This document shows, one piece after another, positions 12,270-20,825 of a DNA stretch of 64,000 nt. Numbering within the stretch: position 1 is the first letter of the stretch; each line of letters begins with the position of its first letter. The stretch is from Reinekea sp. G2M2-21 (GTDB taxonomy: Bacteria; Pseudomonadota; Gammaproteobacteria; Pseudomonadales; Natronospirillaceae), in the NCBI RefSeq assembly GCF_015687175.1, contig NZ_JADPQG010000003.1:496001-560000 (forward strand). Reading direction: 5' to 3'. The position numbers were made by a program, and so were the translations under genes. Under the pieces are notes generated by a model. The model was not told where the DNA came from, ran no database searches, and saw nothing but the letters and a program-made list of their open reading frames with translations.

Positions 12270-13712
12270 ATGAAAAAGAAATTACTTGTCAGCGCAGTGG
12301 CCTTTGCCACATTTTCAACTGCTCAGGCATCCACATTTTTGTCACAGGATCCCGTCGAATCCGTCTATGACTACGACACAGCCTTTGATAATCCTGCGTA
12401 CCTAGCAACAACAGAAAATCAGCTATCATTCAGTGATTTCGGTACAGCCGGATATGTTAACAACGCATTTGGCCAAAAAATCGGAATACATGTTGGGCGC
12501 CTGAGTACGAACCTGGGTAATACCATAAATAACGTCGATTTATTTTGGGCTGGAAATGTCGGCATTGGCGCTGTTGGTGTACGAGTTGGTTACGGTTTGG
12601 ATACCAATAAAGACGACTTTAAACAGGACTTCTTAACTACCGACGGTCTGAGTTCGTTAAATGTAGATGCTTTAACCGATTATGACTATTTTGAAAATGA
12701 TGGCACAACGACAATTAATGTTGGCGCTGCGGATACAGCTAGTCTGGATGTGGATGCGAATGAAACGGTCAACAATGCCAGCATGAGCCAAATTCAAGCT
12801 GGTTTAAAACTGAATGACTTGCCTTTAGACCTTGTTTTCAGTTTCTCGCTACCGACGTCAGATGAGACAGACACGTTTAACGTGACCGATGTTTATAATA
12901 CAGACGGGCAAACTACGGCGACGAATCGAACCACTAACACACTGGAATACACGGAAGGAACGAAACGAACTGGAGGTTTGATCACGTCACTTAGCGGTCG
13001 ATTCCAACTACGTGACGACATGTTTGTTCTCGGCGCATTGAGCATTGATAACAATGAAACGACAGAAACCATTTCAGCAAGTTTTGACGAACTTGATATT
13101 GATCTTACTGGTCCTACGACCAATGTCGATCAGCTCACTGAAGAAGAAACAAAGTCAGTAGTTGCTGACAACAATACCACCTTAATGCTGGGTCTGGATC
13201 ATCGAGTTGCTTTGGGCGCCGCAAAGTTCAAGGTGCAACCTTCCGTTTGGTATACCAGCAGCAAAACAGAAACCAAAAATAGTGTTGTAAAAGACACATT
13301 TACGAATACCCTTAACGCCGCAGCCAACACAACAGCAGCTACTGGTGTAACCGATCTTGAACTCATTGAGAGCACTAACATCACCGGTAATATAGCCGTG
13401 CAGGCTGAGTATGCAACCAGTGCAAAATGGATTTGGCGGGCTGGCACCACTATCGGTCTGCTGGATATCAATAGCACGACAACAACAACCAAAGTTAATA
13501 AAGTAAATCAAGCAGCTGATGGCTATGAAGAGGATTATGTACAAATCAACTCCGAAGCCACCGATGTAGAGTTCTTGAACTTTACTAACACATTGAACCT
13601 AGGCTTCACCGTTAAGGCTAATGATATCGTTTCTCTGGACGTCAATCTGGAAAGCAATCAGAACGCGTTACAAAACTGGACTGCTGATTTCGGCCTAAAA
13701 ATTCTTTACTAA
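12270..13712 (+). CDS. Outer-membrane beta-barrel-like protein, function unknown
   Basis: 480 residues from ATG 12270, preceded by GGGAG 8 bp upstream. A clear signal peptide MKKKLLVSAVAFATFSTAQA is followed by a very Thr/Asn/Asp-rich chain of alternating hydrophobic/polar strands ending in Tyr, as in outer-membrane barrels. It has no cysteines and no recognised domain. It is a monocistronic unit closed by the terminator at 13732. Confidence 0.75.
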   Translation: MKKKLLVSAVAFATFSTAQASTFLSQDPVESVYDYDTAFDNPAYLATTENQLSFSDFGTAGYVNNAFGQKIGIHVGRLSTNLGNTINNVDLFWAGNVGIGAVGVRVGYGLDTNKDDFKQDFLTTDGLSSLNVDALTDYDYFENDGTTTINVGAADTASLDVDANETVNNASMSQIQAGLKLNDLPLDLVFSFSLPTSDETDTFNVTDVYNTDGQTTATNRTTNTLEYTEGTKRTGGLITSLSGRFQLRDDMFVLGALSIDNNETTETISASFDELDIDLTGPTTNVDQLTEEETKSVVADNNTTLMLGLDHRVALGAAKFKVQPSVWYTSSKTETKNSVVKDTFTNTLNAAANTTAATGVTDLELIESTNITGNIAVQAEYATSAKWIWRAGTTIGLLDINSTTTTTKVNKVNQAADGYEEDYVQINSEATDVEFLNFTNTLNLGFTVKANDIVSLDVNLESNQNALQNWTADFGLKILY

Positions 13713-13731
13713 TACTCTATAAATGACAACT

Positions 13732-13757
13732 AAAAAACCGGCGCCGGCCGGTTTTTT
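13732..13757 (+). terminator. Rho-independent terminator
   Basis: AAAAAACCGGC-GCC-GGCCGGTTTTTT type hairpin followed by T6, 20 bp after the stop of the outer-membrane-like gene. Confidence 0.9.
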
Positions 13758-13758
13758 G

Positions 13759-14028
13759 CTAGGGCAACTCTGAATAATTGCTATCTACCTCAGCGGGTGA
13801 ATAAATGCGCAAAGTTCGATGCAATTTCTGCAGGCAATATTCATCATCTTGGCAAAGGACTGAACAAAGAAATTGGCCATTTCAGCCCCGCCCTCCAGGT
13901 CCTTCAGATCGATGACTGAGCTTTGTTTTGTGTTTTGAAAAGGACTCGCCATTCCCTACAACACACGCTTCACTCATTTTTCGATCTGATAGGTCTGAGG
14001 TGATTTGAATTAATCAGAATTGCCCTAG
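13759..14028. mobile_element. IS5-type miniature element (copy 1), flanked by CTAG
   Basis: A 262-bp core (13763-14024) has imperfect terminal inverted repeats beginning GGCAACTCTGA on the left and ending TCAGAATTGCC on the right. It is bounded on both sides by CTAG, the kind of YTAR target duplicated by IS5-subgroup elements. It has no transposase. On the minus strand a short ATG reading frame (MSEACVVGNG...) is shared with the copy at 54940-55090. It is inserted between the terminator at 13732 and thyA. The IS5 assignment is inferred from the target and ends. Confidence 0.72.
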
Positions 14029-14034
14029 GTGCGA

Positions 14035-14886
14035 CTAGACTGAAAACGGATATGCAATCGCCGGGTGGTGTTCGTACCCTTCCACACTGAAATCATCCAT
14101 CGTGACCCAGGTTTCTAAATCCTCAAGTGATTTGATGTCTGGATTAATAATCAATTTTGGGGAAGGAAAAGGCTCACGTTTCAATTGCACGTCGCGCATT
14201 AACTCAAGCTGATCTTCGTAGATGTGTGCATTAACAATTTTATGGTAAGCCTTACCTGGTTTGTGACCGGTAATCTGCGCCACTATGGCGAGAAAGAAAA
14301 ATACCTGGACCTGATTAAAATTCAAACCCAGTGGAACATCACAGGATCGCTGATAGCTGGTGAGATACAGGGTCTCGCCCAGCAACGAGAAAGTATGCGT
14401 ATGCATACAGGGTCGCAAGCACCCCATATGAAACTCACCAGGATTATAAAAGCTCAGGATCTCGCCACGATCATCAATTCCTTTTTTCAGGTTATCGACA
14501 ATCTTACGCAGTTGATCAACACTGCCACCATCCGGTTTCGCCCAAGCGCGCCCCTGCACACCATAAACTCGCCCCATGTCATCGTCGCCTTTACGATGCG
14601 AGTTCGCCAGCCATGCGGCGTTGTCGTTGGCGTTCGCATCCCAGGTTTTAGTGCCCAGTTTGCGGAAATCCGCCGCGTTATCGTAGCCGCGGATATACCC
14701 AAGAAACTCAGCGATGGCCGATTTGTAAAAACTCTTACGTGTTGTGATCAGGGGAAAGTGATTGTTGGCAACATCGTATGTCAGGTCAGCATTTATGACG
14801 GTCAGGCAGCGCTTACCGGTTCGTTCATTTTCAATCCAATGACCTTCATCGATGATTCGCTGACATAAATCCAAATACTGCTTCAT
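14035..14886 (-). CDS. thyA: Thymidylate synthase
   Basis: 283 residues. The catalytic Cys182 lies in [16 protein letters not shown], and the folate/dUMP residues in [10 protein letters not shown] and the C-terminal [10 protein letters not shown] are present. It converts dUMP to dTMP with methylene-THF. The start overlaps the lgt stop by 4 bp, the common lgt-thyA pair. folA, which recycles the dihydrofolate formed here, lies at 37421. Confidence 0.98.
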   Translation of the reverse strand: MKQYLDLCQRIIDEGHWIENERTGKRCLTVINADLTYDVANNHFPLITTRKSFYKSAIAEFLGYIRGYDNAADFRKLGTKTWDANANDNAAWLANSHRKGDDDMGRVYGVQGRAWAKPDGGSVDQLRKIVDNLKKGIDDRGEILSFYNPGEFHMGCLRPCMHTHTFSLLGETLYLTSYQRSCDVPLGLNFNQVQVFFFLAIVAQITGHKPGKAYHKIVNAHIYEDQLELMRDVQLKREPFPSPKLIINPDIKSLEDLETWVTMDDFSVEGYEHHPAIAYPFSV

Positions 14887-15725
14887 TTTTTCTTACCTTT
14901 CTTTGCGCCCTGTGTTTTTGGATGTTTTACCTCAACCACCTCAAATACCGGCGTTCGATACGCGAAAACCATCATGACCGCACCAATGAACACCATCGGC
15001 AAACTAAGCAACATCCCCTGAGTCAGGTAACCGCCCAATAAATAACCAATATGCGCATCCGGCTCCCGGAAGTACTCCGCAATGGTACGCAGTACCCCAT
15101 ATCCAATCATGAACATAGCTGCAACGGACATCCGCGGGCGAGGTTTGCGACTGAACCACCACAGAAACACAAACAGTAGAAACCCTTCACCCGCCATTTG
15201 ATAAAGTTGCGATGGGTGACGCGTCAGCGAATCGACATTCGGAAAAATCATGCCCCAGGCAACATCGGTCGGCCGGCCCCACAGTTCTCCGTTTATGAAG
15301 TTGCCAAAACGGCCAAAAAATATCCCCGGAGGTACCAGCGGCGCAACAAAATCGCCAACGGTAAATATGTGTTTTTTCTTGTTCCGGGCAAACAGAATCA
15401 CGGCAGCCGCCACGCCTAAAAAGCCACCATGAAAGCTCATTCCACCTTCGTTGATTTTGATCAGATACAGGGGGTTTTGTAAGAACAAATCCATATGGTA
15501 GAACAGAACATAGCCAATTCTACCGCCTAATATGATGCCGACGACGATATAAAACAGCAGGTCTTTAACTTCATCTGGGGTGAAATTGCGCCAAGCATCC
15601 CGCCCCGCTCGCCAGATACCCAGGTACTGCCCCGCCAAAAAGCCCAGCAGGTACATAATGCCATACCAATGAATTGACAGAGGTCCAATACTGAACGCGA
15701 TTGGATCAAATTGTGGGTGAACCAT
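14883..15725 (-). CDS. lgt: Prolipoprotein diacylglyceryl transferase
   Basis: 280 residues with seven membrane helices and the Lgt signature [21 protein letters not shown] holds the conserved His-Gly. It attaches diacylglycerol to the lipobox Cys of prolipoproteins in the inner membrane. The C-terminal tail is Lys-rich. It is co-transcribed with thyA. Confidence 0.97.
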   Translation of the reverse strand: MVHPQFDPIAFSIGPLSIHWYGIMYLLGFLAGQYLGIWRAGRDAWRNFTPDEVKDLLFYIVVGIILGGRIGYVLFYHMDLFLQNPLYLIKINEGGMSFHGGFLGVAAAVILFARNKKKHIFTVGDFVAPLVPPGIFFGRFGNFINGELWGRPTDVAWGMIFPNVDSLTRHPSQLYQMAGEGFLLFVFLWWFSRKPRPRMSVAAMFMIGYGVLRTIAEYFREPDAHIGYLLGGYLTQGMLLSLPMVFIGAVMMVFAYRTPVFEVVEVKHPKTQGAKKGKKK

Positions 15726-15802
15726 AGTGACGGAAACCTCAGTAAATCGATAAGGGCGCCACTATATCAGATCGTTTCGAAATCATTTAGCAGGTCTAGG
15801 AA

Positions 15803-17017
15803 CTATTCTCTGGCCAATAGACCTATTATTTTGTTTCGAGGTCGACCCGAAAACCAATCCAAGCAAGGCTTCTCGACACGGTACCAGGACAAAGTTGCAA
15901 TACCGATGGTGAAGGTGATTGTCACTATCATTGCGATAAACCAATCTACGAGTGGCATCCCCCCATTAAAGGTAAAAGAAGGAAATAACCAAACGGTCAC
16001 CCATTCTATTACCAACATATGCCATATATAAATTCCAAAGGAAATTTTTGCAATAAACCTAAGTGGCGCAAAGTCGAACACCCGAAACAGATGAGTTGTC
16101 AATGGGAGTATTGCTAGCCACAATCCTATTAAACTGGGAAATACAGGCCAAAAATACAAGCTGTGAAACACACCGCTAAATGAATCATCAATTGTAAAAA
16201 TCATTACAATTCCAGCAAATAGGGACAAAATAGTCCCTAAAATTAGATAAATATCGAATTTTCCATGCTGTTTCCATTTCGCATGAGCATAGATGTGTAA
16301 CGAACCAAAAATAATTCCAATGACGAAATGATTAAATAGTGAAAAAGGATTGGTATATGGCATCCACGATCGCGCATATCCAATAATTCCATAATCCCAC
16401 CCTATAAATCTGGTTGGAATGCCTACAATGCTAACCCATATTAAATGGAAGAAGATGGACAATAGCCCGACGACCAATATAAAGCATAAAGCCGCAGAAT
16501 ATTTAAGTGATGGGAAAAAGTGGAATAGTATCATCATGCTGACTAAAAGCATGGCATAGCAAAGGACCTCAAACCCGATAGACCACAGGGCCCCGTTTAT
16601 GTCGGCCGGAAATAATGTGACTGGGTGAAAGCTGTTTAAAAACAAGAATGCGGATGTGAAACGAACAATCAGCTGACTGTCAAACACCGATATAGAGCTG
16701 GACAAGGCATAAAATGTGGTCACTGTGAGCACAAGATAGTAGCCAGGGGCAATGCGGGCTAAACGCCTTTTAATAAACTCGGTGTAACTCGGTCTTTTCG
16801 TCGAATAAAAGAGAGAACGCCAGAACGGAATGGACAACAAATAGCCACTGAGAACAAAAAAAATTGAAACACCCGCTTGACCAAACTCTCCGAAAGACTG
16901 AACAAGCTTGCTTAACAGTGTTTCTGACGTTGGTAGGCGAGGCAAGGTGTGGTGAGCCAGCACTAAAAGGCAGGCGATCGCCCGCATCCCGTCAAGGCCT
17001 TTAATTCGATAATTCAT
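15803..17017 (-). CDS. Membrane acyltransferase (acyltransferase 3 / OafA family)
   Basis: 404 residues, about ten hydrophobic helices. The N-terminus has the family pattern GLDGMRAIACLLVLAHH with the conserved His pair in helix 1. Such proteins O-acetylate surface sugars from the inner membrane. It is a single gene, visibly AT-richer than lgt and the kinase on either side and without polysaccharide genes nearby, so horizontal acquisition is plausible. The substrate cannot be read from the sequence. Confidence 0.85.
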   Translation of the reverse strand: MNYRIKGLDGMRAIACLLVLAHHTLPRLPTSETLLSKLVQSFGEFGQAGVSIFFVLSGYLLSIPFWRSLFYSTKRPSYTEFIKRRLARIAPGYYLVLTVTTFYALSSSISVFDSQLIVRFTSAFLFLNSFHPVTLFPADINGALWSIGFEVLCYAMLLVSMMILFHFFPSLKYSAALCFILVVGLLSIFFHLIWVSIVGIPTRFIGWDYGIIGYARSWMPYTNPFSLFNHFVIGIIFGSLHIYAHAKWKQHGKFDIYLILGTILSLFAGIVMIFTIDDSFSGVFHSLYFWPVFPSLIGLWLAILPLTTHLFRVFDFAPLRFIAKISFGIYIWHMLVIEWVTVWLFPSFTFNGGMPLVDWFIAMIVTITFTIGIATLSWYRVEKPCLDWFSGRPRNKIIGLLARE

Positions 17018-17115
17018 TAGGCGTCATGTCCTTTGATTTTTACTACTTCCTTTCAATACATCATAACTAGCTTTTACATCACGATCCAGTAATGTCGAAG
17101 ATGTATCGTATAGCA

Positions 17116-18945
17116 TCAACTTCTAACAGCATTCAAAGGGTTTCGGGGATAATAACGTTCAGGACAACTGCTAATATGCTCGAAGAAACGGGTATCCTTG
17201 TAGGGCATTTTCATAAACCCGCCAATACCAATACCCCGGATATCCTGAACCGCGTTCAGAATATTCAGCAAATGCTGGCTGAATTCCTGCTCTCGGCTGG
17301 GGTCGAGCAATCGATAGTAATTATGGATTTTCAGATTCTTCGGCAATGCTTCAAAAATGATACAACCGGTATGATGAATATCATCCAGCGCCTGAATCTC
17401 CTTCATGATGCTGTCTGGCAGTACTAAGTGCTCATCCGGATCGCGACCGTCTTCAAAGTATGAGTGCATTTTTTCATTTAAACTGCCTTCCGGCGCTGGC
17501 GTGACACTGAACGGAATACGAATACGCTTGGGCACCCGAAACGGTTGTTGCTCTGATACTCGGTCAATATGGATCGTATCGCGCGCATCGTACATCACAG
17601 CCTTGAAAGTGCCTTCCTGATAGAGCGCTCGAGCCAGTGACACCATGCTGTTCAGCGCTTGAATAAAGGACTTCTTCATCTGTACATCGAATAAGCTGAA
17701 CGCCGATTCAATGCGAATACCATCCGTCTGCCATTTAACCGTTAGCCCACCCACAATCGGGAACCGACCCAGCCGAGATACCGCTGCGACAAAACCTTTT
17801 TCAGTCTCACCCATGCCCTGTAAATAGTTCTTGTAATATTTGTCGAGCTGCTCGTCTTCAATGGCATCCACATCAATATCCGGATGCTGCTGACGTAAAA
17901 AAGACTTACGCGAACTGTACACGACGGTATCTATATTCCGGTCGGTGTCGCCGATCCAGACCGGAAGTTTTGGCACCGGACCCGGTTCGCGTAGCTCTGG
18001 TAACACCAAGTGCTGCAGGCGCCCCATGTGACTCAGGAAATAGTCAGCCGCTTCGTGCTGCTGTTTTACCTCATGATTCATCATGCCGTTCAAGATCTTA
18101 GCGAATTCCAATGGCAACCCTAACGACAATGGCGTCACGACCTTGCGGCCAAAACGAGCCCCCTGTCCGGAGGCTAAAGCATAGAGGGTGGCAGCCACGC
18201 CCTGTTCATCGAAGCGTGGGCTGGAAAGCCCACCGTTCAGCTGATCATCGCCAATAAAGTAAATATCCCCTAACTTGGCATTGGTTGATTGCAAGTCACT
18301 CGACATCAGATCCATGACGCCATTCGCCATAAACTGGCCTTGAGCATCGAGTTGAGCAAACACAGATGAACCCCAATCCACCAGCTGAATGGTTTCGGTT
18401 TGATCATCATAGACAAGGTTTGAAGGTTTGATATCACCGTGCACAATGGGTCTATGCAGACGGTCTTCCGTCTGAAAATGTCTCAGGTAGAGAAGCAGTT
18501 CGGCCAACTGAGCGGCTATTTTTACCGTCAATCGAGGGGAGAAACTGCCGTGCTGTAGGGTATACCAGTCCAGATCCCTGCCTGGTGCCCGAGTCATCAC
18601 CAGAATCCGTTGCTTACCCACACGCACATAATCAATGACTTTAGGTATACGAGGGTGGCTCAACAACGACTGAATATAGCTTTCTTCTTCTAGCCGATCC
18701 TGAACGTGCTGAGGCAGGTTAATGCGCGAAAACTTAAATACCAACTCCGTTCCAGCCGATGTCGTGCCACCAAAGACAAACCCAAAAGCACCTTTTCCGA
18801 TCAGCTCAATATCCTGGTAACCCAAGCGTTCCAACTGTCGGATGCACAGTTTAATCCAGGCCTTGAGCTTGGCGGCATCCTGATGTGACAGCAAATAGAT
18901 ACTTTGCTCTTCAGGTATGTAGAAGTGTTTTAAATTATGTTCCAT
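17116..18945 (-). CDS. Eukaryotic-type serine/threonine protein kinase with unknown C-terminal domain
   Basis: 609 residues. The kinase lobe spans about 45-300: glycine loop GKGAFGFVFGG (50-60), catalytic Lys71 in VFKF, catalytic loop HGDIKPSN with Asp171, and DWG (190-192) in place of DFG. There is no membrane helix. Residues ~330-609 form a soluble domain I do not recognise. No PP2C phosphatase or forkhead partner is adjacent. It is expected to be active, but the target is unknown. Confidence 0.85.
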   Translation of the reverse strand: MEHNLKHFYIPEEQSIYLLSHQDAAKLKAWIKLCIRQLERLGYQDIELIGKGAFGFVFGGTTSAGTELVFKFSRINLPQHVQDRLEEESYIQSLLSHPRIPKVIDYVRVGKQRILVMTRAPGRDLDWYTLQHGSFSPRLTVKIAAQLAELLLYLRHFQTEDRLHRPIVHGDIKPSNLVYDDQTETIQLVDWGSSVFAQLDAQGQFMANGVMDLMSSDLQSTNAKLGDIYFIGDDQLNGGLSSPRFDEQGVAATLYALASGQGARFGRKVVTPLSLGLPLEFAKILNGMMNHEVKQQHEAADYFLSHMGRLQHLVLPELREPGPVPKLPVWIGDTDRNIDTVVYSSRKSFLRQQHPDIDVDAIEDEQLDKYYKNYLQGMGETEKGFVAAVSRLGRFPIVGGLTVKWQTDGIRIESAFSLFDVQMKKSFIQALNSMVSLARALYQEGTFKAVMYDARDTIHIDRVSEQQPFRVPKRIRIPFSVTPAPEGSLNEKMHSYFEDGRDPDEHLVLPDSIMKEIQALDDIHHTGCIIFEALPKNLKIHNYYRLLDPSREQEFSQHLLNILNAVQDIRGIGIGGFMKMPYKDTRFFEHISSCPERYYPRNPLNAVRS

Positions 18946-19035
18946 CGCCGCAGTTTAGAAGCAAAGCCAGCTACTGGGAACGTTCGCGCTAAAAGAAAAG
19001 ATGTATGTGAGGCGTGCAGCTTTGGCTATAGACCT

Positions 19036-19353
19036 CTAGCCCCTATCTTCTTGTTCCAGGATCAGCCGATGTTTCCCAGCTTTCGGCAATTTTCGTAATT
19101 GATACTCACGTTTTGAAGCCTCCGAACGGTCGTCACAGGTCTCTGAATACACCAGCCTGACCGGACGTCTGCTTTTGGTATATTTTGCACCCCCGGCCTG
19201 GTCACCGTTGTGTTGAGCCAGTCGACGATCTAGATTAGTGCTAATTCCCGTATAGAGCGTGCCATCACGACACTCAACGAAATAAACCCACCATTGTTGT
19301 TTTGTTGAATTCGCGGCCATTTTTCTTGCACATTTGACGTTTAGATTGGACAT
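19036..19353 (-). CDS. GIY-YIG domain protein (YhbQ family)
   Basis: The core WVYFVECRDGTLYTGISTNLDRRLAQHN carries the split GIY-YIG motif, and the downstream Arg/Glu pattern fits the small UPF0213/YhbQ group (~95-105 residues). Starts at 19386, 19353 and 19320 are all open. The last gives 94 residues and begins just before the domain; none has a strong ribosome site. The gene is divergent from the RND pair with only a very short shared upstream region. Confidence 0.85.
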   Translation of the reverse strand: MSNLNVKCARKMAANSTKQQWWVYFVECRDGTLYTGISTNLDRRLAQHNGDQAGGAKYTKSRRPVRLVYSETCDDRSEASKREYQLRKLPKAGKHRLILEQEDRG

Positions 19354-19385
19354 AATTTTGTCTGTCCGCACAGAGTATAAAAGCA

Positions 19386-20825
19386 ATGATAAAAAAACTC
19401 GCGATTTCCGTGTTTATTTTGGCCTTGGGCATAGCCGGTTATCAATGGCTGAACAGAGACAGTGCGCCCAGAGCCGGTGGCCCGCGCCCAACGACGACAT
19501 CGGCACAAACTGCGTCGCCACAAACGCCTCCAGCACCAACACCACAACCAGCGAATTCCGGCCAGGAATCGCCTAATCTTCAAAAACCGAGTGGCCAGTC
19601 CCAAACGAACAATGAGACCAATCCGAACCTTGCGGAGAATGCCAATGCCGAACGCCCTCAACAGCGTCGAGGCGGCGGCATGGGTATGAATGCAGGTATA
19701 CTGGCGCGCCAGGCTTCTACGTCGGTGGAAGTTATGCGCTCTGTTCCGCAACAGCACATCGCCAAACTCAGTGTCTTCGGCGTCATTGATGCTCAAACGG
19801 CCACGGCATTGACCGCGACCAGTGGCGCAAGCGTCATACAGGTGCACCGACAAGAGGGTGACCGGGTCAGTACCGGAGATCTGCTTATCACACTCGCCAG
19901 TGACAATGCCCAAGAACAACTGAGGCAACGACGCGCCGCCCTGTCCGAAATTGATGCCCGTATCCGCAATGAACAGAAAAAACAAGAACATGACCTTGCG
20001 GCACTCGAGCTGGAGCGTGAATTACTGCGCATCAGTAAAAATTCCGTCGACCGATTCACCAGCTTGAATGCCCAGCAGTTGAGTTCGAATACCGACTACG
20101 AAACTGCCTTGCGCAGTTATCAGAGCCAATTACTGTCGGTGCAGAACCGAGAGCTGATCATCGCCCAGTACGATGACAACATGAAACAATGGCAAGCCCA
20201 ACGCGCGCAGTTGCAGTCACAGATCCGCCAGTCAGAGCAATTGGTCACAGAGTTGATGGTACGTGCCCCGTTCAATGGTGTGCTGGCAAAAATAAATGTA
20301 AACGACGGTCAGGAAGTCCGTGCTGGCGATACTGTCGTTGAACTGTATAACCCAGACAGTTTAGCCTTGTTTGTTCGAGTGCCTATTCGCTATCGGTTGG
20401 ATCAGAATCAGCTGTCCGACCTGAATGCCATAGATGATCAGGGTATCGTATGGCAGGCCAAGGCCATTCGCCCGGTAAATGAATCGGGCGCTCAACGGCT
20501 GACGCTCATTCCGGCTTCCGGTCAGGAAATTGAATCATTACCCGGCACACATTTATCACTGACATTGAGCTACCCATTACCGAAGCCCACCATCGATGTT
20601 CCGTTAACAGCTGTTTACGACCAGCAGCGAGTGTACAGTTTAGACCGAGACAGCGGTGCCATTCAGGCAAACGACATAACCATTCTTGGCCGCTCAGAGT
20701 CCGGCTATCTGATTGATGCAGAAGGACTCAAGCACGGTGCTCCGATTGTGACCACCCGGCTTAAAAACCCCGTCACAGGCATGCGGGTATCGCCGTCGCG
20801 AGGGCAGCAAGGAGACCGGTCATGA
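19386..20825 (+). CDS. RND efflux periplasmic adaptor (membrane fusion protein)
   Basis: 479 residues. An N-terminal membrane anchor (about 5-22) is followed by a Pro/Gln/Asn-rich linker to about 95. Next come a lipoyl/HlyD half-motif, a coiled-coil hairpin (about 185-290, Gln/Arg/Glu-rich), the second lipoyl half (VRAPFNGVLAKINVNDGQEV) and a beta-barrel. It bridges the inner-membrane pump to an outer-membrane channel, which is not encoded here. It overlaps the pump gene by 4 bp. Confidence 0.92.
   Translation: MIKKLAISVFILALGIAGYQWLNRDSAPRAGGPRPTTTSAQTASPQTPPAPTPQPANSGQESPNLQKPSGQSQTNNETNPNLAENANAERPQQRRGGGMGMNAGILARQASTSVEVMRSVPQQHIAKLSVFGVIDAQTATALTATSGASVIQVHRQEGDRVSTGDLLITLASDNAQEQLRQRRAALSEIDARIRNEQKKQEHDLAALELERELLRISKNSVDRFTSLNAQQLSSNTDYETALRSYQSQLLSVQNRELIIAQYDDNMKQWQAQRAQLQSQIRQSEQLVTELMVRAPFNGVLAKINVNDGQEVRAGDTVVELYNPDSLALFVRVPIRYRLDQNQLSDLNAIDDQGIVWQAKAIRPVNESGAQRLTLIPASGQEIESLPGTHLSLTLSYPLPKPTIDVPLTAVYDQQRVYSLDRDSGAIQANDITILGRSESGYLIDAEGLKHGAPIVTTRLKNPVTGMRVSPSRGQQGDRS

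Noticed and set aside
13182-13544. Minus-strand open frames inside the outer-membrane-like gene
   Set aside because: They are shadows of the Thr/Asn-rich coding sequence with implausible composition.
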